A program made the translations under genes and the position numbers. Positions 33,993-46,059 of a stretch of 64,000 nt of DNA are shown piece by piece. The notes under the pieces are model-generated. The model had not been told where the DNA came from. It saw only the letters and a program-made list of their open reading frames with translations, and searched no databases. The DNA is from Zetaproteobacteria bacterium CG06_land_8_20_14_3_00_59_53. GTDB lineage: Bacteria; Pseudomonadota; Zetaproteobacteria; Mariprofundales; Mariprofundaceae. The DNA is taken from positions 186,001 through 250,000 of the forward strand of contig PEWE01000002.1 of NCBI GenBank assembly GCA_002779605.1, in the 5' to 3' direction. How positions within the stretch are numbered: position 1 is the first letter of the stretch; the number at the start of each line of letters is the position of its first letter.

Positions 33993-34405
33993 AGTCACAA
34001 CCCAGCCATAACAACAAACAAATGAAAAAGCAACACGCCGGATACCTCTTTTATGCAACTTATCCACTTTTCAGGAAGGCAAAAGAAACTTCATTTGAAT
34101 TCTCACATCATGCAAATCAATCACATTAATACCATATTGTAAGCATTCGTTTTATATACGTTATTCAATGTGATTAATTTTTAATCTTCGCCTTGTAATT
34201 CTGCTGTCACATGTGCCCCATAACGTTTGGCAAAAGTTATCCAGAAAGTTATCCACAGATAATGTGGACAACTCCTGAAGAGCCTTTGATAGCAAGTGCT
34301 TCACCAGAGTGAACAGAAAACGGGGACGGCCTGAGATGTCGCATAGCAAGCCTCCCGGCATTTTCCCCCTTGTCCCCCGTCCCACATCCGTCAACAATAG
34401 CGGCC
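33993..34405. other. AT-rich intergenic region with DnaA-box cluster
   Basis: 413 bases without a gene, distinctly AT-rich between about 34080 and 34200 in an otherwise GC-rich window. DnaA-type boxes: TTATCCACT (34060-34068), TTATCCAGA (34237-34245), the perfect TTATCCACA (34249-34257) and the reverse box TTGTCCACA (34263-34271, - strand), the last three within 35 bases. AATCACATT (34119-34127) and AATGTGATT (34168-34176) form a widely spaced inverted repeat flanking the AT-rich part. This could be a replication-origin-like region or a DnaA-binding locus; no dnaA, dnaN or mnmG gene is nearby. Confidence 0.6.
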
Positions 34406-35002
34406 ATGACCTGGACGCTTTCCAATCAGCTGACCGTATCGCGGGTATTGCTGATTCCCCTGTTTGCCGTTGCTTTCTACATGCCGGGGAAAGTGGGCTA
34501 TCTGTCGGCTGCGGCTCTGTTCGCCATCGCAGCGGCCACCGACTGGCTGGACGGTTATCTGGCCCGCAGCCGGAATGAGGTCACCGCCTTCGGCCGCTTC
34601 CTCGATCCTGTTGCCGACAAACTGCTGGTTGCCACGGCACTTGTGCTGCTGGTGGAAGCCGATCGTGCCCCGGCCCTGTTGGCCGCCATTATCATCGGTC
34701 GTGAAATCGTCATCAGCGCACTGCGCGAATGGCTCGCCCAGGTTTCCAGCATCGTGCATGTCTCGCAGATGGGTAAATGGAAAACCGCGGCCCAGATGGC
34801 GGCGATTGTATGCCTGCTGCTGCATATAACCCTGCTCGGCATCAATATGCATCTGATCGGCCTTGCGCTGCTGTGGGTCGCTTCCCTGCTGACCCTGTGG
34901 TCGGCCTACGAATACCTGAGAGATGCCTGGGAAGGCCTGATCGAAAGCAGTGCCCCGCAAGCCGCCGGGTCTGAATCAGAGGCCGACGAAGCAGCCCCCT
35001 AG
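34406..35002 (+). CDS. pgsA: CDP-diacylglycerol--glycerol-3-phosphate 3-phosphatidyltransferase
   Basis: Makes phosphatidylglycerophosphate, the committed step to phosphatidylglycerol. The CDP-alcohol phosphotransferase motif DWLDGYLARSRNEVTAFGRFLDPVADK (D-G-x2-A-R-x8-G-x3-D-x3-D pattern) is complete, and four or five membrane helices surround it. From ATG 34406 it has 198 residues, the usual length; a TTG at 34370 is less likely. No good ribosome site is visible. Its stop overlaps that of the convergent alcohol dehydrogenase gene. Confidence 0.92.
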   Translation: MTWTLSNQLTVSRVLLIPLFAVAFYMPGKVGYLSAAALFAIAAATDWLDGYLARSRNEVTAFGRFLDPVADKLLVATALVLLVEADRAPALLAAIIIGREIVISALREWLAQVSSIVHVSQMGKWKTAAQMAAIVCLLLHITLLGINMHLIGLALLWVASLLTLWSAYEYLRDAWEGLIESSAPQAAGSESEADEAAP

Positions 35003-36195
35003 AGCCGGGAATAAACCAGCCCGGCGATCTCGTCGTCCGTCAATACAATCGGGTTGGTCTGCATACTGTTCCCACGGCTGCCTGCCACGATGCGCGGTAT
35101 ATCGTCCTTAGTAACCCCGTATTCACCGAGCCTTTGCATCTTCAAACAATCGCTCCAACTCTGCAGCGCAGCAACCAATGCAGTCAGTGCAGCGTCATCC
35201 GGCAGCGTGACATTATCCACCAGCAAGCGTCCCGCTTCGGCATACCTGACGAGACCCGGATTCAGCGGCTCCCGATCCTGCATCGCGGCGATATTCAGAG
35301 CTGTTGCTTCATGCAGCAGCGTACCGCACACCACACCGTGAGGAATCGGGAAACAGGCCCCCAATGGAGAAGCCAGACCATGCACACTGCCTAAGCCGGC
35401 ATTGGCCAGCGTGAGGCCGGACATCGCCGAGGCATACAGCATCGCACTGCGCGCTGCGATGTCGTCCCCCTGTTCCACTGCCATCATCAGATGGTCGCGC
35501 ACCAGCCGCATGCCGCTCAGGGCCAGTGCATCGGTCATCGGGTTCGCACGACTGGAAACATAGGACTCGAGCAGCTGCGTGAAGGCATCCATGCCGCAGG
35601 CCGCAGTCACATCCGGCGGGCATGAAAGGGTGAGCTCCGGATCGAGCACGATATGGCGGGCGACCAGCATCTCGTCGCGGAATGATTTCTTGAAACCCTG
35701 CTCGCCGATCTCCGACAGCACGGCATTCTTGCTGGTTTCCCCCCCGGTTCCTGCGGTGGTCGGCACAGCGATAAACGGCGTGGACGGCCCCTGATAAGCA
35801 CGACCCTTGCCGACCCCCTCCAGATACTCCATCACCGAATCGCCCAGCGGCAGAAGCCCTGCGATCGCCTTGCCCGCATCCACAGCGCTGCCGCCACCGA
35901 TTGCGATCACACAACAGGGGTTGGACACGTGGAATTCAGCCACAGCCGCATCCACCAGTTCCGGTGATGGCTCGCCGCTCACCCGGATGCGGTGCACATC
36001 GAAACCGGCAGACAGCTCTTCGAGCAGGTCTGTGCAAAGCGCCGATGCATCGAAGGAATGGCCGCCGGTAACCAGCAGAATCCCCTTGTTATCCGCGGTG
36101 GCGAACGAGCCGGCGATCCCCTTCAGCTTCGCACGCTCACCCGCCCCGAAATGGATATGCGGCGTGGCGGCGAAATTGAAGGCTTTGATACTCAC
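34999..36195 (-). CDS. iron-containing alcohol dehydrogenase family protein
   Basis: Group III NAD(P)-dependent metal alcohol dehydrogenase, 398 residues, that interconverts an alcohol and aldehyde; substrate not readable. The nucleotide-binding part has [17 protein letters not shown] and [13 protein letters not shown]. The iron ligands are in [27 protein letters not shown] (Asp, His-type position), the [23 protein letters not shown] histidines follow, and these are largely conserved. The start is a GTG overlapping the prfC stop (GTGA); the open frame to 36261 shadows prfC. Confidence 0.88.
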   Translation of the reverse strand: MSIKAFNFAATPHIHFGAGERAKLKGIAGSFATADNKGILLVTGGHSFDASALCTDLLEELSAGFDVHRIRVSGEPSPELVDAAVAEFHVSNPCCVIAIGGGSAVDAGKAIAGLLPLGDSVMEYLEGVGKGRAYQGPSTPFIAVPTTAGTGGETSKNAVLSEIGEQGFKKSFRDEMLVARHIVLDPELTLSCPPDVTAACGMDAFTQLLESYVSSRANPMTDALALSGMRLVRDHLMMAVEQGDDIAARSAMLYASAMSGLTLANAGLGSVHGLASPLGACFPIPHGVVCGTLLHEATALNIAAMQDREPLNPGLVRYAEAGRLLVDNVTLPDDAALTALVAALQSWSDCLKMQRLGEYGVTKDDIPRIVAGSRGNSMQTNPIVLTDDEIAGLVYSRL

Positions 36196-37784
36196 AGGCT
36201 TTCCCGCGTCTTGAAGAACTTCACATCCGGCCACTGCTCTTCGGTGTAGCGCAACTTCCATGCATCGGGGGCCAGATAGGCCAGACTGTCATCCGAATCC
36301 AGCGCCAGACTGGCCGCGAACTGCCGCTCGAAACCCTTGAGTTTGGCTGCGTTATCACACTTGATCCAGCGCGCCAGCTTGAAATCTGTACCGACATAAT
36401 CGGCATCCACATTGTACTCGGCCTTCAACCGCGCCACGGCCACATCGAACTGCAGCACACCGACCGCACCAAGCAGATAATCACCGGTGAGCACCGTGCG
36501 GAACACCTGAACGGCGCCCTCCTCGGAGAGCTGCATCAGCCCTTTGTGCAACTGTTTGCGCTTCATCGGATCGTTCAGGCGGATGCGGCGGAACATTTCA
36601 GGTGCGAAGTTCGGAATGCCGGTGAATTTCAACGGCTCTTTGCTGCTAAAGGTGTCGCCGATGCGGATCGTGCCATGATTGTGGATGCCGATGATATCGC
36701 CGGCATAGGCCTCCTCGACATGCGCGCGGTCCTGCGCCATGAAGATGGTGGCATTGGCCAGCTTCACATCCTTGCCGATGCGATGATGGCGCACGGTCAT
36801 GCCGCGCGTGAACTTGCCGGAGCAGATGCGGAAAAAGGCGATGCGGTCGCGATGCGCCGGGTCCATGTTCGCCTGGATCTTGAATGCGAAAGCGGAGAAA
36901 TCCGGTTCGTCCGGCTCGACCATGCGTTCGGCTGCCGCACGCGGCCCCGGAGCGGGTGCCAGTTCAACAAAGGCATCAAGTAACTCGCGCACACCGAAAT
37001 TATTCACTGCACTGCCGAAAAACACCGGCGTCTGCCCGCCGTTGAGGAATTGCTGGCGATCAAACGGCATCGCAGCGCCCTGCATCAACTCCACGCTCTC
37101 GCGCAGCTCATCGGCCTGAGAGCCGAGCAGTTCATCCAGCCTTGGATCGTCCAGATCGGCGATATGTACCGCATCGTTATGCCGGGTCGCCTGCGACGGG
37201 GAAAACAGGTTCAGCTCATTCTTGTAGAGGTTGAACACACCCTTGAAGGACTTGCCCATGCCGATCGGCCAGGACATCGGCACACATTCGATCTGCAGCT
37301 TGCTCTCGATATCGGCCAGCAACTCCAGCGGATCGAGACCTTCGCGGTCGAGCTTGTTGATGAAGGTGACGATCGGGGTGTTGCGCATGCGGCACACCTC
37401 CATCAATTTTTCGGTCTGTGCCTCGACACCCTTACCGGAATCGATGACCATCATCGCCGAATCCACCGCAGTCAGCACGCGATAGGTGTCCTCGGAAAAG
37501 TCCTGATGGCCCGGAGTATCGAGCAGATTGATCTCATACTCACAGCCGCCATGCGGATAATTGAACTTCATCACCGAGGAGGCCACGGAAATGCCGCGTT
37601 CCTGCTCGATCTTCATCCAATCGGAGGTGGCATGCCGGCTGGCACGGCGCGCCTTGACCGCACCGGCCATCTGGATCGCGCCGCCGAACAGCAGCAGCTT
37701 TTCGGTCAGCGTCGTCTTGCCCGAGTCGGGATGCGAGATGATGCCGAAAGTGCGCCGTTTGCTTATTTCATCGTGTAAACTCAT
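36192..37784 (-). CDS. prfC: peptide chain release factor 3
   Basis: GTPase that removes RF1/RF2 from the ribosome after termination. The 530 residues have the G1 loop [10 protein letters not shown]2/G3 with [11 protein letters not shown] and [15 protein letters not shown], and G4 [11 protein letters not shown]. The RF3-specific SDWMKIEQ and the C-terminal domain ([27 protein letters not shown]) separate it from EF-G. The gene is followed by the alcohol dehydrogenase with overlapping codons. Confidence 0.96.
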   Translation of the reverse strand: MSLHDEISKRRTFGIISHPDSGKTTLTEKLLLFGGAIQMAGAVKARRASRHATSDWMKIEQERGISVASSVMKFNYPHGGCEYEINLLDTPGHQDFSEDTYRVLTAVDSAMMVIDSGKGVEAQTEKLMEVCRMRNTPIVTFINKLDREGLDPLELLADIESKLQIECVPMSWPIGMGKSFKGVFNLYKNELNLFSPSQATRHNDAVHIADLDDPRLDELLGSQADELRESVELMQGAAMPFDRQQFLNGGQTPVFFGSAVNNFGVRELLDAFVELAPAPGPRAAAERMVEPDEPDFSAFAFKIQANMDPAHRDRIAFFRICSGKFTRGMTVRHHRIGKDVKLANATIFMAQDRAHVEEAYAGDIIGIHNHGTIRIGDTFSSKEPLKFTGIPNFAPEMFRRIRLNDPMKRKQLHKGLMQLSEEGAVQVFRTVLTGDYLLGAVGVLQFDVAVARLKAEYNVDADYVGTDFKLARWIKCDNAAKLKGFERQFAASLALDSDDSLAYLAPDAWKLRYTEEQWPDVKFFKTRESL

Positions 37785-37841
37785 GTCTGCTCCATCACCC
37801 TGGCGCCTGCTGAACGCCGGGAGCGGGAGACTAGCGGTTCC

Positions 37842-38675
37842 TTACCAGTTGGTCAGCAGGATACCCGCGCCGATGCGTGCGCTGACATAATTGTGTTCGA
37901 TCAGGTTTTCGCCGTAGCCGTAATAACCCTGCACATAGGTGCTGAAATCGTGAAAAATCTTCCAGCTCCAGTCGAGCTGCACGGCGCCCTTGTTTTTCCT
38001 GTGCAGGTTGTCGCGCAGCATGATATGGAGCTTGTGCTTCTCATAAGGCGTCCAGCGGCCGTCGAACTGCCAGAAGCCGTAGTAGTTGGTAATCGTGGGG
38101 TTGTCGTTTTTAATTGCCCTTTCAGGAACCCTCAACCAGACACGCATCGCCCCCACCCATTCATCTGCTGGATCCTGCAGCTTCACCTCGGCGTACAGCC
38201 GGTTCCAGCTACGCGACAAAGGTTGGGATTGTCCGTTGGACTGGTGATGGAAACCGATACGATAAGATGTGTCTTTGCCGAACAGCGGAGTATTTTGACC
38301 GTTCCTGCGGACAAATAGTTCCGGCTCGTAATTCGTTTCGCGAAACGGTGCAGACAAGGACGAGTTGTAGACCTGCCAATAGGACTGCTGGGTGTAGGAT
38401 CCGCCCAACTCGTACGGACTGTTTCCGAAATCGGTCATCACGCCCTGAAAGCTGATCTGGTATTTGGCTTCCTGCTGCATGTACCTGCTTCCCAGCGCAG
38501 GACCGTAAATGGAATTTAAATTGTAATGGTCGTTGTAGCTGTCGAACAGGATATAGCTCTGTTTATACGGCTCGAGACCCTGAATTATTCTCTTCTCAGC
38601 AGCTGCCGATACGCCGCTTTGCAATAGCAAGCCCACGAGCGCAAAACCGCCGCAAAAAAGTCGTCCCCAATTCAT
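37842..38675 (-). CDS. pldA: outer-membrane phospholipase A
   Basis: Beta-barrel phospholipase of the OMPLA family, 277 residues from the ATG at 38675, which gives a clean signal peptide (MNWGRLFCGGFALVGLLLQSGVSA). An ATG seven codons earlier (38696) is also possible. The family start YKQSYILFDSYN and the catalytic region GFHHQSNGQSQPLSRSWNRLY, with His, Ser and Asn of the active site, are intact. The protein ends in an aromatic residue (LLTNW), as barrel proteins do. It supports a true Gram-negative outer membrane. Confidence 0.92.
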   Translation of the reverse strand: MNWGRLFCGGFALVGLLLQSGVSAAAEKRIIQGLEPYKQSYILFDSYNDHYNLNSIYGPALGSRYMQQEAKYQISFQGVMTDFGNSPYELGGSYTQQSYWQVYNSSLSAPFRETNYEPELFVRRNGQNTPLFGKDTSYRIGFHHQSNGQSQPLSRSWNRLYAEVKLQDPADEWVGAMRVWLRVPERAIKNDNPTITNYYGFWQFDGRWTPYEKHKLHIMLRDNLHRKNKGAVQLDWSWKIFHDFSTYVQGYYGYGENLIEHNYVSARIGAGILLTNW

Positions 38676-38727
38676 ATGCGCATCGCCGCGGCCCATTGTT
38701 CTCTGTCTACCTGATAGCCTGATTCAA

Positions 38728-40982
<2,255 letters not shown>

Positions 40983-40992
40983 ATCCCTACCC

Positions 40993-42582
40993 TCACATCT
41001 CGCCGAGTTCGGCGTAACGCACCATCAACACGTTGGGCAGCGTTTCGAGCTTCTGCAGCACGTCTTCGCCCGGCGTCGAATCCACCTGGATCAGGGCCAC
41101 GGCATTGCGTGTATCCGAGCGGCGACCAAGCCTGAAGTCGCCGATATTGATATCGGCATCAGCCAGGATACGGCCGACAGCGGCAATCACGCCCGGCCTG
41201 TCTTCGTTCTGCAGGAAGATCAGATTGCCGGCCGGCGCGATCTCCACATCGCAGGTGTCGAAGCTGACCAGACGCGGACGGGTTTCGTCGAACAGCGTGC
41301 CGGAGATGCTGCGCGTGCCCTCGTCGCCTTCCACCTCGAGGCGGATCATGGTGGCGAAGTTCTCGGAGGTATCACGTGCGGTTTCATTGATCTCGATGCC
41401 GCGATCCTTGGCCAGCATGCCGGCATTGACCGCGTTGACCTCTTCCATGCTGCCGGAAAGCAGGCCGGTCAGCAGGCTGTTGATCAGCGGCTTGCGGTTG
41501 ACGGAAGCGGCATGCCCCTCGAAATGCGCGGTGATGCGTGCATAGCCCGGACGCATGGTCTGACCGATAAAGCGACCCATGCGCTCGGCCAGCAGCATGT
41601 ATGGAGACAACAGGCGCTGCTCCTCTTCGGAGAGCGAAGGCATGTTCACGGCATTGCGCACCACACCGTTGAGCAGGAAATCGGACATCTGTTCGGCGAT
41701 CTGTACCGCCACGTTCTCCTGCGCCTCGTCGGTGGAAGCACCGATATGCGGCGTGAAGCTGACATTCTCCAGCTCGAACAACGGATTCTCGGTGGCCGGT
41801 TCCCTGGCGAACACGTCAAGGGCAGCCGCACGCAGATGGCCGGACTTGCAGGCCTCATACAGGGCGGCCTCGTCCACGATGCCGCCGCGCGCGCAGTTGA
41901 CGATGATCGAGCCCTTCTTCATGCGGCCGATGATGTCCGCGTTGATCAAGTTGCGTGTGGCATCCAGCAGCGGTACATGAATGGTCAGTACGTCCACCAT
42001 CGCGGCCAGTTCGGCCACGGTTTCCACCTTGCTCACCCCCATGGCTGCGGCTCGCTCGTCGGAGATGAACGGATCATAGACGAACACGCTCATATGCAGG
42101 CCTTTCAGGCGGTCGCAAACGATCGCACCGATATTGCCGGCACCGATCACGCCGGCCTTCTTGCCGGTCAGCTCCATGCCCATGAAGCGGTTCTTTTCCC
42201 ACTTGCCTGAACGCGTAGAGGCCGAAGCCTGCGGAATCATGCGCGCCGCGGCCACGATGTGTGCCACAGCCAGCTCGGCGGTAGTGATGGTGTTACCGAA
42301 CGGCGTGTTCATCACCACGATGCCATTACGCGAACATTCCTGCACATCCACATTATCCACACCGATACCGGCGCGACCGATGACCTTGGTTCTGGTGGCG
42401 GCCGCTAGCAGCGGGCCCTTCAATGTGGTCGAGGAACGCACGGCGATGCCGTCATAATCGCCGGCGATGGCCAGCTTTTCCTCGTCCGACAGGCCGGGGC
42501 GGTAATCCACCTCGATCCCGCGCGCCTTGAACACTTCAATCGCACGCGAGGACATTTTGTCCGCAATCCAGACCTTAGACAT
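40993..42582 (-). CDS. serA: D-3-phosphoglycerate dehydrogenase (long form)
   Basis: First enzyme of serine synthesis. The NAD-binding domain has GAGNIGAIVCDRLKG, VDVLTIHVPLLDATRNLI, NCARGGIVDEAAL and FTPHIGASTDEAQENVA with the catalytic His. A long intervening domain and a C-terminal ACT domain (LIFLQNEDRPGVIAAVGRIL) give 529 residues, the long three-domain form. Two adjacent ATGs (42585, 42582) are possible; GGGAG is better spaced for the second. serC, the next pathway enzyme, lies 3.5 kb away. Confidence 0.95.
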   Translation of the reverse strand: MSKVWIADKMSSRAIEVFKARGIEVDYRPGLSDEEKLAIAGDYDGIAVRSSTTLKGPLLAAATRTKVIGRAGIGVDNVDVQECSRNGIVVMNTPFGNTITTAELAVAHIVAAARMIPQASASTRSGKWEKNRFMGMELTGKKAGVIGAGNIGAIVCDRLKGLHMSVFVYDPFISDERAAAMGVSKVETVAELAAMVDVLTIHVPLLDATRNLINADIIGRMKKGSIIVNCARGGIVDEAALYEACKSGHLRAAALDVFAREPATENPLFELENVSFTPHIGASTDEAQENVAVQIAEQMSDFLLNGVVRNAVNMPSLSEEEQRLLSPYMLLAERMGRFIGQTMRPGYARITAHFEGHAASVNRKPLINSLLTGLLSGSMEEVNAVNAGMLAKDRGIEINETARDTSENFATMIRLEVEGDEGTRSISGTLFDETRPRLVSFDTCDVEIAPAGNLIFLQNEDRPGVIAAVGRILADADINIGDFRLGRRSDTRNAVALIQVDSTPGEDVLQKLETLPNVLMVRYAELGEM

Positions 42583-42609
42583 CATTCAACTCCCAAACTC
42601 AAAATTCAT

Positions 42610-42685
42610 TTACCACAAAGACACGAAGCACACAAAGCAATTCCAAATCATTCAGCTTGGTGATCTTCGTGTCCTGCGTGGTGAA
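42610..42685. repeat. imperfect inverted repeat, ACCACAAAGACACGAAG type
   Basis: Left arm TTACCACAAAGACACGAAG (42610-42628) and right arm CTTCGTGTCCTGCGTGGTGAA (42665-42685) pair with two or three mismatches or a bulge around a 36-base loop. The ACCAC-RRAG-RCACRRAG wording is one I have seen scattered in intergenic DNA of many unrelated bacteria. Here it would lie in the serA 5' leader. Confidence 0.65.
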
Positions 42686-42694
42686 ATCGGTTCC

Positions 42695-42823
42695 TCAAAC
42701 CCTCGGAAAACGCTTGACCGGAACGGCCTGAGCCGCAGCCATAGCCATCCCGAGCGGATAACCGTCGCGCTTGCACGCGAGAACGGCGGTCGAGCCGGAA
42801 GGGAGTAGATATGACTTGAACAT
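42695..42823 (-). CDS. possible short ORF upstream of serA (42 residues)
   Basis: Short frame MFKSYLLPSGSTAVLACKR..., ending PVKRFPRV, on the serA strand, 110 bases before serA. A GGAG lies about 12 bases before its ATG. I recognise no family. It may be a small protein, a leader frame or chance; the only support is position and a plausible start. Confidence 0.25.
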   Translation of the reverse strand: MFKSYLLPSGSTAVLACKRDGYPLGMAMAAAQAVPVKRFPRV

Positions 42824-43095
42824 GGGGACTGTTTCTCCACAAAGGTGAGATGTGCACCCTGTGAAGCAAGATTCGTGGTGCGGGGCGATGATAGCCCCCG
42901 ACATCCCAAGGTCAATGCGCGCGTCCGCATCATGCAGGCAAAGCCGGCTTGCTTGCAACACGACAAGTGCGAACGTGGCCGCTGTCACATTACCGGCAAA
43001 TCGCCACCGGCATTGTGCGTGGCGGGATGGCAGCAGACGCTCTACAGTGTGCTGTGGTTGCCATAACCCGAACGCAACACAAGAGAGGCCTGTTT

Positions 43096-45987
43096 ATGAA
43101 TCTCGAAACTGAATCGCAGCCGAAATTATTCGCCCTGCTGATGCTGCTCTCCGGCTTTGCCGGTATCTCCTACGAGATCCTCTACGGTCGTATCCTCGGC
43201 AATATGGTCGGCGACCAGTTCGCGGTATCCGCCGCCATCCTGATGACCTTCCTGCTCGGCATCGGCATGGGCTCGGCCTACGCGCACCGGCTGTGGCGCT
43301 GGCTGTGGGCCATCGAGGCGGGCATCGGCATCTACGGCGCGGCCGTCGCCTTCTCGCAGCCGCTGATCGAAAGCGTGGTATATGCCGGTTCCTCGCTGTT
43401 CTCCGACAATCTTTCCGGCAGTATCCTGATCTGCGTACTGCTGCTGATCGCGCCAGCCTTTCTGATCGGTTGCAGCGTGCCCCTGTTCGCCGGCTATTTC
43501 GGACGTGAAAGTGCGGTGCATTCGCGCGCTTCCTTCTCCTGGGTGTATATGGTGTACAACTTCGGTGCCGCCCTCACCGCCCTGCTCATCGAGTTCTATT
43601 TCATCCGCAGCTTCGGCATCCGCGGCACAGTGGCCCTGTTCGCCTCGGTGAATCTGGTGATTGCCGCAGGCCTGTGGTTGCGCTTCTCGCACATGCGCGA
43701 AGAGGAAAAACAGGAAGCCGAGGAAAGCTTCGTGATCGGCAACGTGTTCCGCATGATCCCCGCTTCCCGCTGGCTGCCACTGGTGCTGGCCAGTATCGCC
43801 TCCGCCATCTTCCAGCTTTTCATGGTGAAATACTCCGAACTGGTGTTCGGCCCGTTCCGCGAATCGTTCGCGCTGGTGCTAGCACTGATTCTGATCGGTA
43901 TCACGCTGGGGTCGTTGCTGGTGCGCCGCTTCTCGCTCACCTTCACACACATCATGTGGCTGAATCTGGCGGGACTGCTCTGGCTGATGCTGGCCGCCGG
44001 TCCCGCCATCTATCTGTATGCAGCGCTTTACTCGCTGGTCGCGAATCACTTCTGGGCGCTGATCGTACTGAAAACCGTGATGCTCAGCGGCCTGATGCTG
44101 CTCCCCGCCCTGACCTTCGGTGCCACCATCCCGGCCCTGCTTTCCTATCAGGATGCCTCCGCAGACAATGCCGAGGTCAGCCGTGAATCAGGCGCCTTGC
44201 TGTTCATCTCCTCGCTGGCCAATGTGGCCGGCTTCCTGCTGATGGTGTTCGTGCTGCATCGTCTGCTGGATTACGGCGTACAGCTGTTGATGATCGGCGG
44301 CATCTCCGCCCTTGCCCTGATCGTGTACAGCAGAGCCAAACTGATTCATCTGATTCCGGCGGCCCTCGCCGTCCTGGCCATGTTCGGCTGGCAGCATAAA
44401 CACTGGGACGAGGACCTGCTGTTTCTCAGCTACACGAATTTCCGCGATGTGGCCGAACTCAAGCGTGAACGCGCCGACTTCAGCTTCCCCGACCGTTATA
44501 AGGGCTATCAGGACGTGTTCTCCATCAACTGGATGAACGGCAAGCCGTACTTCTTCATCAACGGCTATATCAGCATCCCGCTGAACAACCCGTCGGAGAA
44601 GATCGTCGGTGCGCTGTCCACACTGTATGCCCCGCGCCTCGACGATGCGCTGGTGCTGGGTCTGGGCAGTGGTGCCACCGCCTCTTCGGTCGGACTGTTC
44701 TTCAAAAAGACCGAGGTGGTGGAAATCAACCCGGTGGTGCGGGAGAACCTGTTCCGCATGGCACAATGGAACTTCGACATCGAGCATAATCCGCGCGTGA
44801 ACATCGTGGTGGACGATGCCATCCACCATGTGAAGGTGGGCGAGCAGAAGTATTCGATGATCCTGAACACGGTCACCACACCGCTGTATTTCAGCTCCTC
44901 CAAGCTTTATACGAAGGACTTCTTCGACAGCATCGAAAAACACCTGACGCCCGACGGCGTGTACATCACCTGGGTGGATTCGCGCATCGGAGACGGCGGC
45001 ACGGATATCATCCTGCGCACGCTGCAGAAGAGCTTCAAGCATTGCGCCATCCTGTATGTGAAGTCCGCCTACTTCCTGCTGATCGCCTCCAGCGAACCGC
45101 TGCGCGTGCAGCAGGCCGATGCGGTCACCGGCAACAGCGAACTGCGCGCCGATCTGATGAACAAGCATGATGTGATGGCCGAATGGCTGCCCTATCATCT
45201 GATGAATACCGACGTGTACCCGCTGATCGCCGATCCCGACGGCCCGCTGAACACCGCCGATTATCCGGCGCTGGAATTCGAGATGGCACAACTGCACGGC
45301 AAGGGCATCTATGAATTCAAGAAACGCCTGCGTGCCTCGTTCAACATCGGGGATGTGGTTCAGGGTCTGGGCAAGACCGGCGAGGCCTTCCCTGCGGATT
45401 TTCTGGCGCAGTCAGAGGACAGGCTCGGCAACTCCAGTATCACGCAAAGCTGGAAGGACGTCATGGGCGGCACACCGGGCTTGAAAGACAAGGCAAAACT
45501 GGCCGAATTGAACCGTCGTATGGTTCGAGCCGAAGTTGAGAACAGCGTCGGCGCATGGCATGCCGTGGGTACGCAGCTCACCCGCATGCAGCGCTATGAG
45601 GATGCCATCTCCGTGTTCAACAAGGTGCTGGCGATGGACCCGACACACGACAATGCCAACTACAACCTCGGCACCTGCTACGAACGTCTGGGCAGGGTTG
45701 ATGAAGCCCTGCAAAGCTTTGAAGCAGAGCAAAAACTCGACCCGAAGGATCAGGATGTGGATTTCCGCATCGGCCGTCTGTTGCTGCGCGCAGGCCGTTA
45801 TCAGGAGGCTCTGGAGGCCCTGAACCGGCACATCGACATGGTTCACCCGGGCAGCAGCAAGCCCTACACTTATCGCGCCATGGCGCATAAGGCCCTCGGC
45901 CACAAGGATCTGGCCCGCGCCGATATGGAACGTGCCCTCGCCCTGCCTCCGGAGGACGAACAGGTGCTGAAGAAGGTCGGCCTGTAA
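43096..45987 (+). CDS. membrane protein with spermidine-synthase-like domain and C-terminal TPR repeats
   Basis: 963 residues from the ATG at 43096 (GAGAGG upstream; the open frame back to 42949 is non-coding). About a dozen or more transmembrane helices fill residues 10-470, starting LLMLLSGFAGISYEILYGR, typical of SpeE proteins with an N-terminal membrane half. Around 518-625 is a Rossmann aminopropyl/methyltransferase-like domain: LVLGLGSGATASSV, VVEINP, VDDAIHHV and YFSSSKLYTKDFF. The last 150 residues hold TPR units (YEDAISVFNKVLAMDP, VDEALQSFEAEQKLDP). Whether it makes spermidine is doubtful; the D/E and Tyr residues of true synthases are only partly evident. Confidence 0.82.
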   Translation: MNLETESQPKLFALLMLLSGFAGISYEILYGRILGNMVGDQFAVSAAILMTFLLGIGMGSAYAHRLWRWLWAIEAGIGIYGAAVAFSQPLIESVVYAGSSLFSDNLSGSILICVLLLIAPAFLIGCSVPLFAGYFGRESAVHSRASFSWVYMVYNFGAALTALLIEFYFIRSFGIRGTVALFASVNLVIAAGLWLRFSHMREEEKQEAEESFVIGNVFRMIPASRWLPLVLASIASAIFQLFMVKYSELVFGPFRESFALVLALILIGITLGSLLVRRFSLTFTHIMWLNLAGLLWLMLAAGPAIYLYAALYSLVANHFWALIVLKTVMLSGLMLLPALTFGATIPALLSYQDASADNAEVSRESGALLFISSLANVAGFLLMVFVLHRLLDYGVQLLMIGGISALALIVYSRAKLIHLIPAALAVLAMFGWQHKHWDEDLLFLSYTNFRDVAELKRERADFSFPDRYKGYQDVFSINWMNGKPYFFINGYISIPLNNPSEKIVGALSTLYAPRLDDALVLGLGSGATASSVGLFFKKTEVVEINPVVRENLFRMAQWNFDIEHNPRVNIVVDDAIHHVKVGEQKYSMILNTVTTPLYFSSSKLYTKDFFDSIEKHLTPDGVYITWVDSRIGDGGTDIILRTLQKSFKHCAILYVKSAYFLLIASSEPLRVQQADAVTGNSELRADLMNKHDVMAEWLPYHLMNTDVYPLIADPDGPLNTADYPALEFEMAQLHGKGIYEFKKRLRASFNIGDVVQGLGKTGEAFPADFLAQSEDRLGNSSITQSWKDVMGGTPGLKDKAKLAELNRRMVRAEVENSVGAWHAVGTQLTRMQRYEDAISVFNKVLAMDPTHDNANYNLGTCYERLGRVDEALQSFEAEQKLDPKDQDVDFRIGRLLLRAGRYQEALEALNRHIDMVHPGSSKPYTYRAMAHKALGHKDLARADMERALALPPEDEQVLKKVGL

Positions 45988-45997
45988 GGCTCTGCAA

Positions 45998-46043
45998 CAT
46001 CAAACAAACAAGGCGGCCCGAGGGTCGCCTTGTTTGTTTGATG
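45998..46043. terminator. long bidirectional hairpin between the SpeE-like gene and serC
   Basis: CATCAAACAAACAAGGCG (45998-46015) and its exact complement CGCCTTGTTTGTTTGATG (46026-46043) form an 18-bp perfect stem with a 10-base loop. The AT-rich outer part supplies T-rich sequence in both directions, although there is no pure T-run. It sits between two convergent gene ends. Confidence 0.75.
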
Positions 46044-46059
46044 TGAGAAAGAATCAGCC

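Larger units (their letters stand above)
42586..43095. other. 510-base divergent intergenic region between serA and the spermidine-synthase-like gene
   Basis: It contains an inverted repeat at 42610-42685 and a possible 42-codon frame at 42695-42823 on the - strand. The + side has the ribosome site GAGAGG before the ATG at 43096. Open frames reaching back to 42949 on + lack a start with a ribosome site. I see no T-box, known riboswitch or clear -35/-10 pair. Confidence 0.55.
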
